DNA of 64,000 bases from JAZOXB01 sp040096185 (GCF_040096185.1 NZ_JBBMFF010000248.1:1-64000), one strand, 5' to 3'; positions 36,649 to 45,920 are shown, counted from the stretch's first letter. The notes: a model not told the origin generated them from the letters alone. A program made the numbers and translations.

Positions 36649-38076
36649 TCAGAGATCGAAATAGCGGTCGAACTCCGCTGGGTGCGGGATGCGGCTGATC
36701 TCCTGCGCGTCGGCGCGGAGCGTTTTGACGAGCGTCTCGAGCAGCGGCATCGGGAACACGCCGCCGCGCGTGAGATAGTCGTGATCCGCTTCCAGCGCGT
36801 CGAGCGCTTCGTCGAGGCTGGCGGGCAGGTGGCCGAGGCGCTTGCGCTCGTCTGCCGGGAGGTCGAAGAGATTGAAGTCAAACGGCCCCCAGCCACGTCC
36901 TGCCGGATCGATCTCGTGCTCAATACCGTCGAGGCCTGCCATCAGAATGGCAGCGTAGGCAAAGTACGGGTTGCACATCGCGTCCGGGTTGCGGAGCTCG
37001 AAGCGCTTCTTGTCCGGCGATTTAACATAGGCCGGGATGCGCACGACGGCGCTGCGGTTCGCCATGGCATAGCCGATGGTGACAGGGGCCTCGAAGCCGG
37101 GGATGAGGCGCTTGTAGGAATTCGTGCTGGGGTTCGTGATGGCGCAGAGGCTGCGGGCGTGCGTCAGCAGGCCGCCGATGAAGTGCATGGCCGTGCGGCT
37201 GAGCTGGCCATAGCCGTTCGGATCGTAGAACACGGGCTGACCGTTCTTGCGCAGGAGCATGTGTACGTGCATGCCGTTGCCGGCCTCGCCGTAGATGGGC
37301 TTCGGCATCAGTGTGGCCGTCATGCCGTTCGCGGCGGCCGTATTGCGGATGACGTATTTCGCGGCCATCGTGGCGTCTGCCAGACGGGTCATCTCGCCCA
37401 GCTCGACCTCGATCTCCAGCTGGCCGGAGCCGCCGACCTCGTGGTGGTGATACTTGACGTCCACGCCCCACTTGGCAAGCTCCAGACAGATCTGGTTGCG
37501 CAGGTCAAACGTGCGGTCGCCGGGCAGATCGGCGTGGTAGCCATCATGCGGGCCGGTGTGAAAGCCGTTGTTCGGGAATTCCCCGGCGGACCAGACGGAC
37601 TCGCTGCACTGCAGGCGGTAGCCGACGGCATCCGGGCGCAGGGTGCGCGTCATGCCGTCAAAGACATGGAATTCATACTCTGGTCCGATGATCATCTCGT
37701 CCGCGACGCCGAGAGCCTGCATGTGGGCGATGGCGCTCTTGGCGACATTGCGCGGATACTGGTCGAACGGGCGGTTTGCCGGATGGTCGATGACCATGAC
37801 ATCGCCGATCATCGTGAGCGTCGGCGCCTTGACGAACGGGTCGACGACCGCCGTCGTGATGTCCGGCAGGAAGACCATGTCACTGCGCTCAACCTGGGCA
37901 TAGCCGTAGTTCGAGCCGTCGAAGCCGATGCCGTGCGTCATGATGTCCTCGTTGAAGCGGGCTGCGGGGATGGACAGGTGCTTCCACCTGCCGCGAAGGT
38001 CGATCATCTTGAAATCGAGAAATGCGATGCCGTTCTGGCGGATAAAATCCTGGATCTGCTGTACATTCTGAAACAT
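36649..38076 (-). CDS. glnA: Glutamine synthetase, type I
   Basis: The enzyme joins ammonia to glutamate with ATP. The 475-aa protein has the beta-grasp start (FLDFKMIDLRGRWKHLSIP), the latch-type GIGFDGSNYGYAQVERSDM, and metal-site regions IIGPEYEFHVFD, HHHEVGGSGQLEIEVEL and NGMHVHMLLRKNG. The ATP/glutamate residues in NRSAVVRIP and a downstream KRFELRNPD complete the site. No adenylylation control gene is nearby. It is monocistronic with its own promoter. A weak hairpin (GCCCCGTA/TACGGGGC at 36608-36635) follows the stop. Confidence 0.96.
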   Translation of the reverse strand: MFQNVQQIQDFIRQNGIAFLDFKMIDLRGRWKHLSIPAARFNEDIMTHGIGFDGSNYGYAQVERSDMVFLPDITTAVVDPFVKAPTLTMIGDVMVIDHPANRPFDQYPRNVAKSAIAHMQALGVADEMIIGPEYEFHVFDGMTRTLRPDAVGYRLQCSESVWSAGEFPNNGFHTGPHDGYHADLPGDRTFDLRNQICLELAKWGVDVKYHHHEVGGSGQLEIEVELGEMTRLADATMAAKYVIRNTAAANGMTATLMPKPIYGEAGNGMHVHMLLRKNGQPVFYDPNGYGQLSRTAMHFIGGLLTHARSLCAITNPSTNSYKRLIPGFEAPVTIGYAMANRSAVVRIPAYVKSPDKKRFELRNPDAMCNPYFAYAAILMAGLDGIEHEIDPAGRGWGPFDFNLFDLPADERKRLGHLPASLDEALDALEADHDYLTRGGVFPMPLLETLVKTLRADAQEISRIPHPAEFDRYFDL

Positions 38077-38177
38077 GAAGGTTCCTCCTGCTCACATAGT
38101 TTCCGCGGGGATGTTCCGAACTCGGAAAGACTGCGATTGGTAAAAATGACGGAGATTCTGGATTTGCGCTCGCTTGC

Positions 38178-38206
38178 ATTATAGTAAATTCACGAAAGAA
38201 AAGCAA
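38178..38206 (-). promoter_or_regulatory. Promoter of glnA
   Basis: On the minus strand, TTGCTT (38206-38201), 17 bp, then TATAAT (38183-38178). The leader to the ATG is about 95 nt. No TnrA/GlnR-type site was obvious. Confidence 0.8.
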
Positions 38207-38295
38207 GCCCATTCCGGGCTCTGCAGAAAATTTTGTATATCGCTATGAATATACACGGACGAATGTCCGCGGGCGGTGTAATTTCCGGAAAAACC

Positions 38296-38324
38296 TTGAC
38301 ACCGCAGGCCCTTGATGGTAATAT
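38296..38324 (+). promoter_or_regulatory. Promoter of the cysteine T-box operon
   Basis: TTGACA at 38296-38301 with TAATAT at 38319-38324 (17-bp spacing). An overlapping TATAAT at 38322-38327 would give 20 bp. Transcription would begin around 38332, just before the T-box stem I. Confidence 0.8.
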
Positions 38325-38334
38325 AATAGCAATG

Positions 38335-38546
38335 AAATAGGCGTTATGACCGGGAAGAGTAGCCGGGCCGTCTGCCGCAGAGAGCGTCCGCCATTGGCTG
38401 AGAGCGGGCGCGGCGGACTCCGTGTGAAGCGTGCGCCCGCGAGCGCCGGGGAGACCCCGTTGGCCGCGTCAAGGCCGGAGCAAGAAATCAGAGTGGAACC
38501 GCGAGCACTGCCCGCCTCTGGAGCGATCCGAGGCTGGCAGTTTTTT
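38335..38546 (+). promoter_or_regulatory. T-box leader, probably tRNA-Cys responsive
   Basis: The T-box sequence is TGGAACCGCG at 38494-38503. Upstream are stem I landmarks: GAAGAGTAG near 38352, CAGAGAGCG near 38380 and GGCTGAGAGCG near 38396. The terminator is CTGCC-C-GCCTC paired with GAGGC-T-GGCAG, then TTTTTT (38508-38546). A TGC at 38432-38434 in the 3' side of stem I is a candidate cysteine specifier, in keeping with cysE and cysS downstream. Uncharged tRNA-Cys should favour the antiterminator and switch the operon on. Confidence 0.88.
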
Positions 38547-38562
38547 GTTTGGAGGCGAAAGA

Positions 38563-39189
38563 ATGCGGTTAAAAGAAACCATAGAGGCATACCGCCGCAA
38601 TGATCCCGCAGCGCGCAGCGGCTGGGAGGTCTTCTGGTTATATAACGGCCTGCACGCCACGATGTATTACCGCGTGGCGCACTGGCTCTATGAACACCGG
38701 CTGCGATTCCTTGGCCGTTGGGTCTCGCAGTTTGCGCGGCGGCGGACGGGCATTGAGATCCACCCGGCCGCCAAGATCGGCAGACGGCTCGTCATCGACC
38801 ACGGCACCGGCATCGTCATCGGCGCGACAACGGAGATCGGCGACGACTGCCTGCTCTATCAGAACGTTACGCTCGGCGGCACGGGCATGACGAACGGCAA
38901 GCGCCACCCGACGCTCGGCAACAACGTCATGGTCGGCAGCGGCGCGAAGGTGCTCGGTCCGTTCAAGGTCGGCGACAACGCCCGCATTGCAGCAAATTCC
39001 GTTGTGCTGCACGAGGTGCCGCCGGATTCCACCGTCGTCGGCGTGCCCGGCCGCGTCGTCCGGCGCAACGGCGAAAAGCTCGACCATATCCACACGCCGG
39101 ACCCTGTCCGGCTGGAGCTGGACGCCCTGTATGCACGTATCGAAAAATTAGAGGAAAAATTGAAGGAGGATCAAGATGTATCTCTATAA
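38563..39189 (+). CDS. cysE: Serine O-acetyltransferase
   Basis: CysE makes O-acetylserine, the precursor of cysteine, from serine and acetyl-CoA. The 208-aa protein has a short N-terminal helical part and the left-handed beta helix of hexapeptide repeats (IHPAAKIGRRLVIDHGTGIVIGATTEIGDDCLLYQNVTLGG), including the catalytic-region DHGTG and GNNVMVGSGAKVLGP. A C-terminal coiled segment follows (ARIEKLEEKLKED). GGAGG lies 9 nt before the ATG. It overlaps cysS by 14 nt. Confidence 0.95.
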   Translation: MRLKETIEAYRRNDPAARSGWEVFWLYNGLHATMYYRVAHWLYEHRLRFLGRWVSQFARRRTGIEIHPAAKIGRRLVIDHGTGIVIGATTEIGDDCLLYQNVTLGGTGMTNGKRHPTLGNNVMVGSGAKVLGPFKVGDNARIAANSVVLHEVPPDSTVVGVPGRVVRRNGEKLDHIHTPDPVRLELDALYARIEKLEEKLKEDQDVSL

Positions 39190-40585
39190 TTCCCTGAGCC
39201 ATAAGAAGGAGCTCTTTACCCCCATCGATCCGAAGCTCGTCAAAATGTATACCTGCGGCCCGACGGTCTATCACTTTGCCCACATCGGCAACCTGCGCAG
39301 CTATATTATGGAGGACGTGCTCGAGAAGAGTCTGCGCTACATGGGCTATCCCGTCAAGCGCGTTATGAACATCACGGACGTCGGCCATCTGGCCTCGGAC
39401 GCCGATACCGGCGAGGACAAGATGCTCAAGGGCGCGCGCCGCGAGCACAAGACCGTCATGGAGATCGCAAAGTTCTATACTGATGCGTTCTTCGCTGACT
39501 GCGCCAAGCTGAACATCAAGCGGCCGGACGTCGTGGAGCCCGCCACGCACTGCATCCCGGAATACATTCATATGATCCAGACGCTGCTGGACAAGGGCTA
39601 TGCCTATCTTGCAGGAGGCAATGTCTATTTTGACACGTCCAAGCTGGAAAAGTATTATGTTTTCAACGACCATAAGGAAGAGGACCTTGCCGTCGGCGTG
39701 CGCGAGGGCGTCGAGGAGGATTCCAACAAGCGCAATCAGAATGACTTCGTTCTCTGGTTCACGAAGTCCAAGTTCGAGGATCAGGCCCTGAAGTGGGACT
39801 CCCCGTGGGGTGTCGGCTATCCCGGCTGGCATATCGAGTGCTCCTGCATCAGCATCAAGCACCTCGGTGAATATCTGGATATCCACTGCGGCGGCATCGA
39901 CAATGCCTTCCCGCATCACACGAACGAGATCGCCCAGTCCGAGGCCTACCTCGGCCACAAGTGGTGCAATTACTGGTTCCATGTCCATCACCTGAACACG
40001 GAGTCCGGCAAGATGTCCAAGTCGAAGGGCGAGTTCCTCACGGTGTCCCTGCTGGAGGAGAAGGGCTACGATCCCATTGTCTACCGCCTGTTCTGCCTGC
40101 AGAGCCATTATCGCCGCAACCTCGTGTTCTCTTGGGAGAACCTCGACAACGCGGCACAGACCTACGAAAAGCTCATCGCCCGCATCGCGGCCCTGCGCCC
40201 GGAGGACGGCGCGGTCGACGCGGAGGCCTTCGAGGCGCTGAAGGAGCGCTTCCTCGGTGCGCTGAACGCCGACCTCAACACGTCGCTCGCCGTGACGGCC
40301 GTCTATGATGTGCTGAAGGCAAAGACGAATGATGCCACGAAGCTCGCAGCCCTTGCCAGCTTTGACGAGGTGCTCGGCCTGAACCTGCTCTCCGCGGCAG
40401 AGAAGGCACGCAGCGCCCGGCCGGAGGAGGAGCACGACCCGGAGATCGACGCGCTCGTCGCCGCCCGTACCGAAGCAAAGCGCGCGAAGAACTGGCCGGA
40501 GGCCGACCGCATCCGCGATGAGCTGAAGGCGCGCGGCATCGAGGTCATCGATACGCCGCAGGGCGCAAAGTGGAAGCGCATCTGA
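39176..40585 (+). CDS. cysS: Cysteinyl-tRNA synthetase
   Basis: CysS charges tRNA-Cys. The 469-aa class I enzyme has TCGPTVYHFAHIGN (zinc Cys and the HIGH-type motif near residues 36-39), zinc-site HIECSC and HHTNEIAQSEA, and KMSKSKG near residues 279-285. The anticodon-binding domain follows. It starts within the end of cysE. The T-box upstream ties its level to the charging state of its own substrate. Only 16 nt separate it from polA and no terminator is present. Confidence 0.97.
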   Translation: MYLYNSLSHKKELFTPIDPKLVKMYTCGPTVYHFAHIGNLRSYIMEDVLEKSLRYMGYPVKRVMNITDVGHLASDADTGEDKMLKGARREHKTVMEIAKFYTDAFFADCAKLNIKRPDVVEPATHCIPEYIHMIQTLLDKGYAYLAGGNVYFDTSKLEKYYVFNDHKEEDLAVGVREGVEEDSNKRNQNDFVLWFTKSKFEDQALKWDSPWGVGYPGWHIECSCISIKHLGEYLDIHCGGIDNAFPHHTNEIAQSEAYLGHKWCNYWFHVHHLNTESGKMSKSKGEFLTVSLLEEKGYDPIVYRLFCLQSHYRRNLVFSWENLDNAAQTYEKLIARIAALRPEDGAVDAEAFEALKERFLGALNADLNTSLAVTAVYDVLKAKTNDATKLAALASFDEVLGLNLLSAAEKARSARPEEEHDPEIDALVAARTEAKRAKNWPEADRIRDELKARGIEVIDTPQGAKWKRI

Positions 40586-40601
40586 TCGAAGGAGATACCA
40601 T

Positions 40602-43220
40602 ATGAAGCTGATGATCCTGGACGGGAACAGCGTCATCAACCGCGCGTTTTACGGCGTGCGGCCGCTGACAACCCGTGACGGACTTTATACCAATGCGATC
40701 TACGGCTTTCTGAATATTCTGGAAAAGGAGCGCAGCGAGGAGCAGCCGGACGCGCTGTGCGTGGCCTTTGACCTGCACGCGCCGACGTTCCGCCATCTGC
40801 GTTATGACGGCTACAAGGCTACGCGCCACCCCATGCCGGAGGAGCTTGCCATGCAGATGCCGGTCATGAAGCAGGTGCTCGCCGCGATGAGCATCCCGGT
40901 CTATGCCTGCGAGGGCTGGGAGGCGGACGATGTGCTCGGCACGGTCGGCCGTCTGTGCGAGGAGGCCGGGTGGGACTGCGTTATCCTGACGGGAGACCGC
41001 GACAGCCTGCAGCTCGTCGACGAGCACGTCTCCGTGCGCCTGGTGCACACGCAGGGCGGGCAGACGCGGACGGAGCGCTATACGCCGGACGTCTTCCGCG
41101 CGGAATACGGGCTGGAGCCGAAGCGCCTCATCGATCTGAAGGCTCTTATGGGCGACAGCTCGGACAATATCCCGGGTGTAGCGGGCGTCGGGCCGAAGAC
41201 GGCAAACGACCTGCTGAAGCGCTTCGGTACGCTCGACGGCGTCTATGCCAACCTTTCCCGGGAAAACATGAAGGGAAAGCTGTTTGATAAGCTCGAAAAC
41301 GGCCGCGAGTCGGCCTACCTTTCCTATGAGCTGGCGACGATCCGCTGCGATGCGCCCATCGACTTCACGCCGGAGAACAATCTCATCCGGCCGCCGAAGC
41401 GCCGGGCGCTGTATGACCTGTTCACCACGCTGGAATTCCAGCGCCTCATCGACCGCCACGGCCTGCGCAGCGCTGCGTTGGAGCAGGACGAGCCGGAGGG
41501 TGCGGAGCAGGCACAGCCCGTGACAGGCTCCTGCACGCTTCTGGACGTGCAGACCCCGGAGCAGGCGCAGCCGCTGTTATCAGGCGTGACGCTCAGCATT
41601 GCTGCCGCGGACGATCTCTCTATGCTCGTGGCCGCGCCGCACATGGACGGCCCGGACCAGACGGCCTATGTGCTGCGCCGCGAAACGCTCGGAACGGACT
41701 ATGTGCCGCTGCTGCAGCGCCTGTTTGCGGCGGACGTGCCGAAGACCGTGCACGACAGCAAGCCGCTGCTGCGTGCGCTGCTGGCTCTCGGCGTGGAGCC
41801 TGCGGGGATCGTGTTCGACACGGCCGTGGCGGCCTATCTGCTCGATGCGACGCGCGGGGCCTACGCCCTGCCGCAGCTGGCGCAGGACTATCTGCACATC
41901 CCGCCTGCGGACGAGGCCTCGCTCCCGCAGGAAAGCGTCCTTGCCATCCGGACGGCCTGCATCGACGGCCTGACGGAGGAGCTCGGCAAGCGCCTGCGCG
42001 AGCAGGGCATGCAGCCGCTGTTCGAGAACATCGAGCTGCCGCTGTGCCCGGTGCTGGCGCAGATGGAGCACGACGGCATCCTCGTCGACGCGCAGGCCCT
42101 GCATGACTTCGGCGAGATGCTCTCCGAGCGCATCGATGCCTGCGAGAGCCTGATCTTCGGCTATGCCGGAGAGACGTTTAACCTCAATTCCACGCGCCAG
42201 CTCGGCGTATTCCTGTTTGAAACGCTCGGCCTGCCGCCCGTCAAGAAGACAAAGAGCGGCTATTCCACAAATGCCGAGGTGCTGGAAAAGCTCCGCGACC
42301 GGCATCCTGCCGTGCAGGCCATCATGGACTACCGCATGCTCACAAAGCTGAAGTCAACCTATGCCGACGGCCTGCAGAAGGTCATCGGGCCGGACGGCCG
42401 CATCCGCACGACGTTTCAGAACACGGTCACGGCGACGGGCCGCCTGTCCTCCACGGACCCGAACCTGCAGAACATCCCCGTGCGCACAGAGCTCGGCAGC
42501 GAAATTCGCCGCATGTTCGTCCCGCGCCCCGGCTGGGTGTTGGTCGACGCGGACTACAGCCAGATCGAGCTGCGCGTGCTGGCGCATATCGCGGACGATA
42601 CGCGCATGCAGGAGGCGTTCCGCTCCGGTGAGGACTTCCATGCCGTGACGGCCTCGCAGGTGTTCGGCGTGCCGCTGGAATCCGTCACGCCGCTCATGCG
42701 CCGCCATGCCAAGGCCGTGAACTTCGGCATCGTCTACGGCATCTCGGAGTTCTCCCTGGCGCAGGACATCGGCGTGTCCCGTGCGGAGGCCAAGGCCTAT
42801 ATCGACAGCTATCTCGAAAAATACAGCGGCGTGCGCGCCTATATGCACGATATCAAGGAGACGGCGCGCGAAAAGGGCTATGTGGAGACGATCTTCGGCC
42901 GCCGCCGCGCCATTCCGGAGATCAAAAGCTCGAATTTCAACGTCCGCTCCGGTGCGGAGCGCATCGCGCTCAACACGCCCGTGCAGGGCAGCGCGGCGGA
43001 CATCATCAAGCTGGCCATGGTGCGCGTGTTCCATGCGCTCGAGGGGCTGCAGGCCAGGCTGCTGCTGCAGGTGCATGATGAGCTGATCGTCGAGTGCCCG
43101 CAGGAAGAGGCGCAGCAGGTCATGCAGATCGTCACGAATGAGATGGAGCACGCCGCTGCGCTGCGGGTCCCGCTCGTGGCCGAGGCCAAGCAGGGAGAAA
43201 GCTGGTACGCCGCCAAATGA
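40602..43220 (+). CDS. polA: DNA polymerase I
   Basis: Pol I fills repair gaps and removes RNA primers. The 872-aa protein has a 5'-3' exonuclease domain (MLDGNSVINRAFYG-like start, ILTGDRDSLQLV, GDSSDNIPGVAGVGPKTA). The central 3'-5' exonuclease-like domain lacks the usual DxE motif at its start and is probably inactive. The polymerase domain has DYSQIELRVLAH, RRHAKAVNFGIVYGIS and LQVHDELIVE. AAGGAG lies 8 nt before the ATG. It overlaps rimI by 4 nt. Its position behind a cysteine T-box is unusual. Confidence 0.97.
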   Translation: MKLMILDGNSVINRAFYGVRPLTTRDGLYTNAIYGFLNILEKERSEEQPDALCVAFDLHAPTFRHLRYDGYKATRHPMPEELAMQMPVMKQVLAAMSIPVYACEGWEADDVLGTVGRLCEEAGWDCVILTGDRDSLQLVDEHVSVRLVHTQGGQTRTERYTPDVFRAEYGLEPKRLIDLKALMGDSSDNIPGVAGVGPKTANDLLKRFGTLDGVYANLSRENMKGKLFDKLENGRESAYLSYELATIRCDAPIDFTPENNLIRPPKRRALYDLFTTLEFQRLIDRHGLRSAALEQDEPEGAEQAQPVTGSCTLLDVQTPEQAQPLLSGVTLSIAAADDLSMLVAAPHMDGPDQTAYVLRRETLGTDYVPLLQRLFAADVPKTVHDSKPLLRALLALGVEPAGIVFDTAVAAYLLDATRGAYALPQLAQDYLHIPPADEASLPQESVLAIRTACIDGLTEELGKRLREQGMQPLFENIELPLCPVLAQMEHDGILVDAQALHDFGEMLSERIDACESLIFGYAGETFNLNSTRQLGVFLFETLGLPPVKKTKSGYSTNAEVLEKLRDRHPAVQAIMDYRMLTKLKSTYADGLQKVIGPDGRIRTTFQNTVTATGRLSSTDPNLQNIPVRTELGSEIRRMFVPRPGWVLVDADYSQIELRVLAHIADDTRMQEAFRSGEDFHAVTASQVFGVPLESVTPLMRRHAKAVNFGIVYGISEFSLAQDIGVSRAEAKAYIDSYLEKYSGVRAYMHDIKETAREKGYVETIFGRRRAIPEIKSSNFNVRSGAERIALNTPVQGSAADIIKLAMVRVFHALEGLQARLLLQVHDELIVECPQEEAQQVMQIVTNEMEHAAALRVPLVAEAKQGESWYAAK

Positions 43221-43675
43221 TCGAAATTCAGGAAATGACCGCCGCCGACGTGGCGGACATCGCCGCGCTGGAGCGTCTGTGCTTCTCCGCGCCTTGGAGC
43301 GAAAACTCCATTGCGGAGGAGTTGGAAACCGGCTTCAGCCTCTGGCTCGTCGCGCGGCTGGACGGCGCATTTGCGGGCTATGTCGGCGCGCAGCTCGTGC
43401 CGCCGGAGGCCGATATGATGAATCTGGCCGTCGTGCCGGAGCTGCGCCGCCGCGGTACGGCACAGGCGCTTCTGCAGGCGCTGCAGGAAAGGCTGGCTGC
43501 GCGCGGCATCGGCTCTCTGACGCTGGAGGTCCGTGCCTCCAATCTCCCGGCCCAGCGGCTCTATACCGCAGCGGGCTTTGCCTGCATCGGGCGCAGGCCC
43601 AATTACTATCTCGCGCCCCGAGAGGACGCGCTGATCCTCAGAAAGGAGCTCGATCATGCGGATCCTTGCCATTGA
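43217..43675 (+). CDS. rimI: GNAT acetyltransferase, RimI type
   Basis: RimI acetylates the N-terminal alanine of ribosomal protein S18 in studied bacteria. The 152-aa protein has the GNAT acetyl-CoA motif (MNLAVVPELRRRGTAQALLQAL) and LTLEVRASNLPAQRLYTAAGF, the typical RimI ending. Adjacency to tsaD is common. Here the usual tsaB and tsaE neighbours are missing. It overlaps polA by 4 nt and tsaD by 20 nt. Confidence 0.9.
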   Translation: MIEIQEMTAADVADIAALERLCFSAPWSENSIAEELETGFSLWLVARLDGAFAGYVGAQLVPPEADMMNLAVVPELRRRGTAQALLQALQERLAARGIGSLTLEVRASNLPAQRLYTAAGFACIGRRPNYYLAPREDALILRKELDHADPCH

Positions 43676-44672
43676 GTCCTCCTGCGACGAGACCGCCGTC
43701 GCCATTGTGGAGGACGGAAGACGCATCCTGACGGACTGCATCGCCTCGCAGGTGGCGCTGCACCGTGAATACGGCGGCGTTGTGCCGGAGATCGCCTCGC
43801 GCAAGCATATTGAGGCCATCTACGGTCTTGCCGAGCAGGCGCTGGAGAACACCGGCCTGACGCGCGGCGAGCTGGACGCCGTCGCCGTGACGTATGCGCC
43901 CGGCCTTATCGGCGCGCTGCTCGTCGGCGTGAATTTTGCCAAGGCGGCTGCACTGGCGCTCGATGTGCCGCTCATTCCGGTCCACCACATCAAGGGCCAT
44001 ATCGCGGCCAACTATCTGGCCTACCCGGACCTGGAGCCGCCGTTTCTGTGCCTTGTCGTCTCCGGCGGGCACACCATGTTCGTCGATGTCGAGGACTATA
44101 CGAAGCTGCGCATTCTCGGCGGCACGCGCGACGACGCGGCCGGGGAGTGCTTCGACAAGGTCGCGCGGCTGCTCGGCATGCCATACCCCGGCGGTGCGGC
44201 CCTTGACCGCGCGGCGCAGGGCGGAGACCCGTCGCGCTATCCCATGCCCCGGCCGCACCTGAGCGGCAATCCGCTAGACCTGTCGTTCTCCGGCCTGAAG
44301 ACTTCGGCCGTGAATCTCATCCATAACGCCGGGCAGAAGGGCGAGCAGATCGTCATCCCGGACCTCTGCGCCGCCTTCTCGGAGGCTGTGTGTGGCATGC
44401 TCGTGCCGCGCGCCATGCTGGCGCTGGAACAGACGGGGCGGAAAACGCTGGCCGTGGCGGGCGGCGTGGCCGCCAACAGCCGCATCCGCGCTGCGCTGCA
44501 GCGGGAGACGGCCGCCCGCGGCGTGCGCCTTTGCATGCCGCCGCTGTCGCTGTGCGGTGACAACGGAGCGATGATCGGCGCGCAGGCGTATTATGAGTAT
44601 CTCGCTGGCAACATCGCCGACCAGACGCTCAACGCCTATGCCACGCGCTCCATGGAGGGCGAGGCCTTATAA
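43656..44672 (+). CDS. tsaD: tRNA threonylcarbamoyl-adenosine synthase TsaD
   Basis: TsaD transfers the threonylcarbamoyl group to A37 of ANN-reading tRNAs. The 338-aa ASKHA-fold protein starts MRILAIESSCDETAVAIVED and has the metal-binding HHIKGH, SGGHTMF, and nucleotide-site GGVAANSRIRAAL and SLCGDNGAMIG. It ends the T-box operon and is followed by a strong terminator. Partner genes tsaB and tsaE must lie elsewhere. Confidence 0.97.
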   Translation: MRILAIESSCDETAVAIVEDGRRILTDCIASQVALHREYGGVVPEIASRKHIEAIYGLAEQALENTGLTRGELDAVAVTYAPGLIGALLVGVNFAKAAALALDVPLIPVHHIKGHIAANYLAYPDLEPPFLCLVVSGGHTMFVDVEDYTKLRILGGTRDDAAGECFDKVARLLGMPYPGGAALDRAAQGGDPSRYPMPRPHLSGNPLDLSFSGLKTSAVNLIHNAGQKGEQIVIPDLCAAFSEAVCGMLVPRAMLALEQTGRKTLAVAGGVAANSRIRAALQRETAARGVRLCMPPLSLCGDNGAMIGAQAYYEYLAGNIADQTLNAYATRSMEGEAL

Positions 44673-44685
44673 GGTCCAAAAAATC

Positions 44686-44720
44686 AATGCAGGATGTCGA
44701 TCGGCATCCTGCATTTTAAT
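44686..44720 (+). terminator. Terminator of the cysE-tsaD operon
   Basis: AATGCAGGATG pairs with CATCCTGCATT around an 8-nt loop, then TTAATTT. It lies 14 nt past the tsaD stop. Confidence 0.85.
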
Positions 44721-44756
44721 TTCCTGTTACCTGTCTGTAAATTTTTGTCACAAACG

Positions 44757-44935
44757 GGGTTATGTCAACTCCGGAACATGGCACTGCTGTGCAGAGGCGT
44801 TTTTGCAGGGCTGTGCACAACTGCCCGAAATCCCCGCGAAAGCCCGCTAAATCAGGGGTCCTGCTGTGCACAACCTTGTGCAGAATGTGAATAACTCCTG
44901 TGGATGGCAGTTTTGCCCTTCATTATTGTCAACTT
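44757..44935. other. Gene-free region with DnaA-box-like motifs
   Basis: Between the operon terminator and the DUF5662 gene there is no supported CDS. The stretch has a cluster of related words: TGTGCACAA (44813-44821 and 44869-44877), TTGTGCAGA, TGTGAATAA (44886-44894, an exact match to TGTGNATAA, the DnaA-box consensus) and TGTGGATGG (44900-44908). This might titrate DnaA or be chance. Confidence 0.3.
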
Positions 44936-44985
44936 CCGACCGGATCGGCCTGCGGGCAGAAAAGGAAATGATTCCTGCATTTTTG

Positions 44986-45546
44986 TCACTGCGCAGGAAC
45001 GGCAAACGGCTTCCCGGCCAGCACGACCTCGCGCAGGAAGCGGAACGTCTCCTTTTCGCCGCGGTCGCGCAGCATGGTCAGCACATAGAGAAGCTCGCGG
45101 CGCGTGTCCGGGTGCATCATCGAGCCGTCGCGGACCTCCTCGGCGTGGACGAGATAGTTGAGGGCATCGGCGTCCGTGTAGGCGCTGCCGTGGTAAATTT
45201 TACAGGCGGCGATGCGGTCCATGACCATCTCCACAAAGAATTTTCGCGGCATCGGCACGGCGCGGTAGACCTTCGTCTTCGGGTCGATGTCCGTCCAGTA
45301 TTCGTAGTGGTGGCGGTTGCGGCCCTTGTGGTGCATCCATGCGGCGGAGTAGCCGTAGAGCTCGCGCTCATAGGAGTTCGGGCTGCGCGTGCCCTGATAG
45401 TATTTTGCGCCGGTCCAGAACTCTGTGGGGGAGTATTTGGACAGGTCGTGCGTCAGGCCGCGCCAATACAGCCCGACGCGGAAGCAGTGACTGCACACCT
45501 TCCAGCGGTGGCGCGTGATGGTACAGAAATGTTTCCATGGATGCAT
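44986..45546 (-). CDS. DUF5662-like protein downstream of sigK
   Basis: The 186-aa protein has a run of His-rich motifs: GLYWRGLTHDLSKYSPTEF, YYQGTRSPNSYE and AWMHHKGRNRHHYEYWTD. I recognise it by pattern as DUF5662, a family common in Clostridia with no firmly known function. The conserved HD and HH pairs suggest a metal-binding, HD-like fold. It starts 15 nt after the sigK C-terminal half, so it is probably on the same transcript. If so, it would be made under sigma-E/sigma-K control once the element is excised, or from the recombinase transcript before that. Confidence 0.75.
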   Translation of the reverse strand: MHPWKHFCTITRHRWKVCSHCFRVGLYWRGLTHDLSKYSPTEFWTGAKYYQGTRSPNSYERELYGYSAAWMHHKGRNRHHYEYWTDIDPKTKVYRAVPMPRKFFVEMVMDRIAACKIYHGSAYTDADALNYLVHAEEVRDGSMMHPDTRRELLYVLTMLRDRGEKETFRFLREVVLAGKPFAVPAQ

Positions 45547-45561
45547 TTGTGATCGTTCCCT

Positions 45562-45920
45562 TCAGGTTTCTTTTGTCAGTGCGTCCTCCAGCTTCTGCAG
45601 GGCGCGTTTTTCGATGCGGCTGACGTAGCTGCGGCTGATGCCGCACTGCACGGCGATCTCCCGCTGTGTCAGCGGCTTGCGGTTGCCCAGCCCGTAGCGC
45701 AGCAGAATGATGCGCTGCTCGCGCGGGGTCAGGCAGGTGTTCACGGCGGCGTGGAGCCTGCCGTAGATCTCTTTTTCGGACAGCTGCTCGAACAGATCCT
45801 CCTCCGAGCAGATCACGTCCATCAGCGACAGCGCGTTGCCATCCCGCCCGGTCTCGATGCATTCCGAGAGCGAAACGTCTGACGCGCTCTTCCGCTGCCC
45901 GCGGAAGTACATGAGGATCT
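45562..45920 (-). CDS. sigK: Sigma-K, C-terminal half (split by element)
   Basis: This half carries sigma regions 3-4: SEKEIYGRLHAAVNTCLTPREQRIILLRYGLGN and the region 4.2 helix-turn-helix LTQREIAVQCGISRSYVSRIEKRAL, closely resembling Bacillus sigma-K. The coding frame begins in the boundary core: G from the N-half plus AG at 45920-45919 gives Glu, then ILMYFRGQRKSASDVSL. Without excision it has no proper start (an ATG at 45912 lacks a ribosome site). Joined to the other half at 57011-56687 it completes a 227-aa sigma factor. It is followed by the DUF5662 gene. Confidence 0.93.

Noticed and set aside
35845..38184. A 779-codon forward frame opposite the regulator and glnA
   Set aside because: It spans two real reverse-strand genes and their intergenic region, and has no start signal.
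38963..40639. 558-codon reverse frame opposite cysE-cysS
   Set aside because: Shadow of cysS, which has its HIGH-type and KMSKS motifs on the forward strand.
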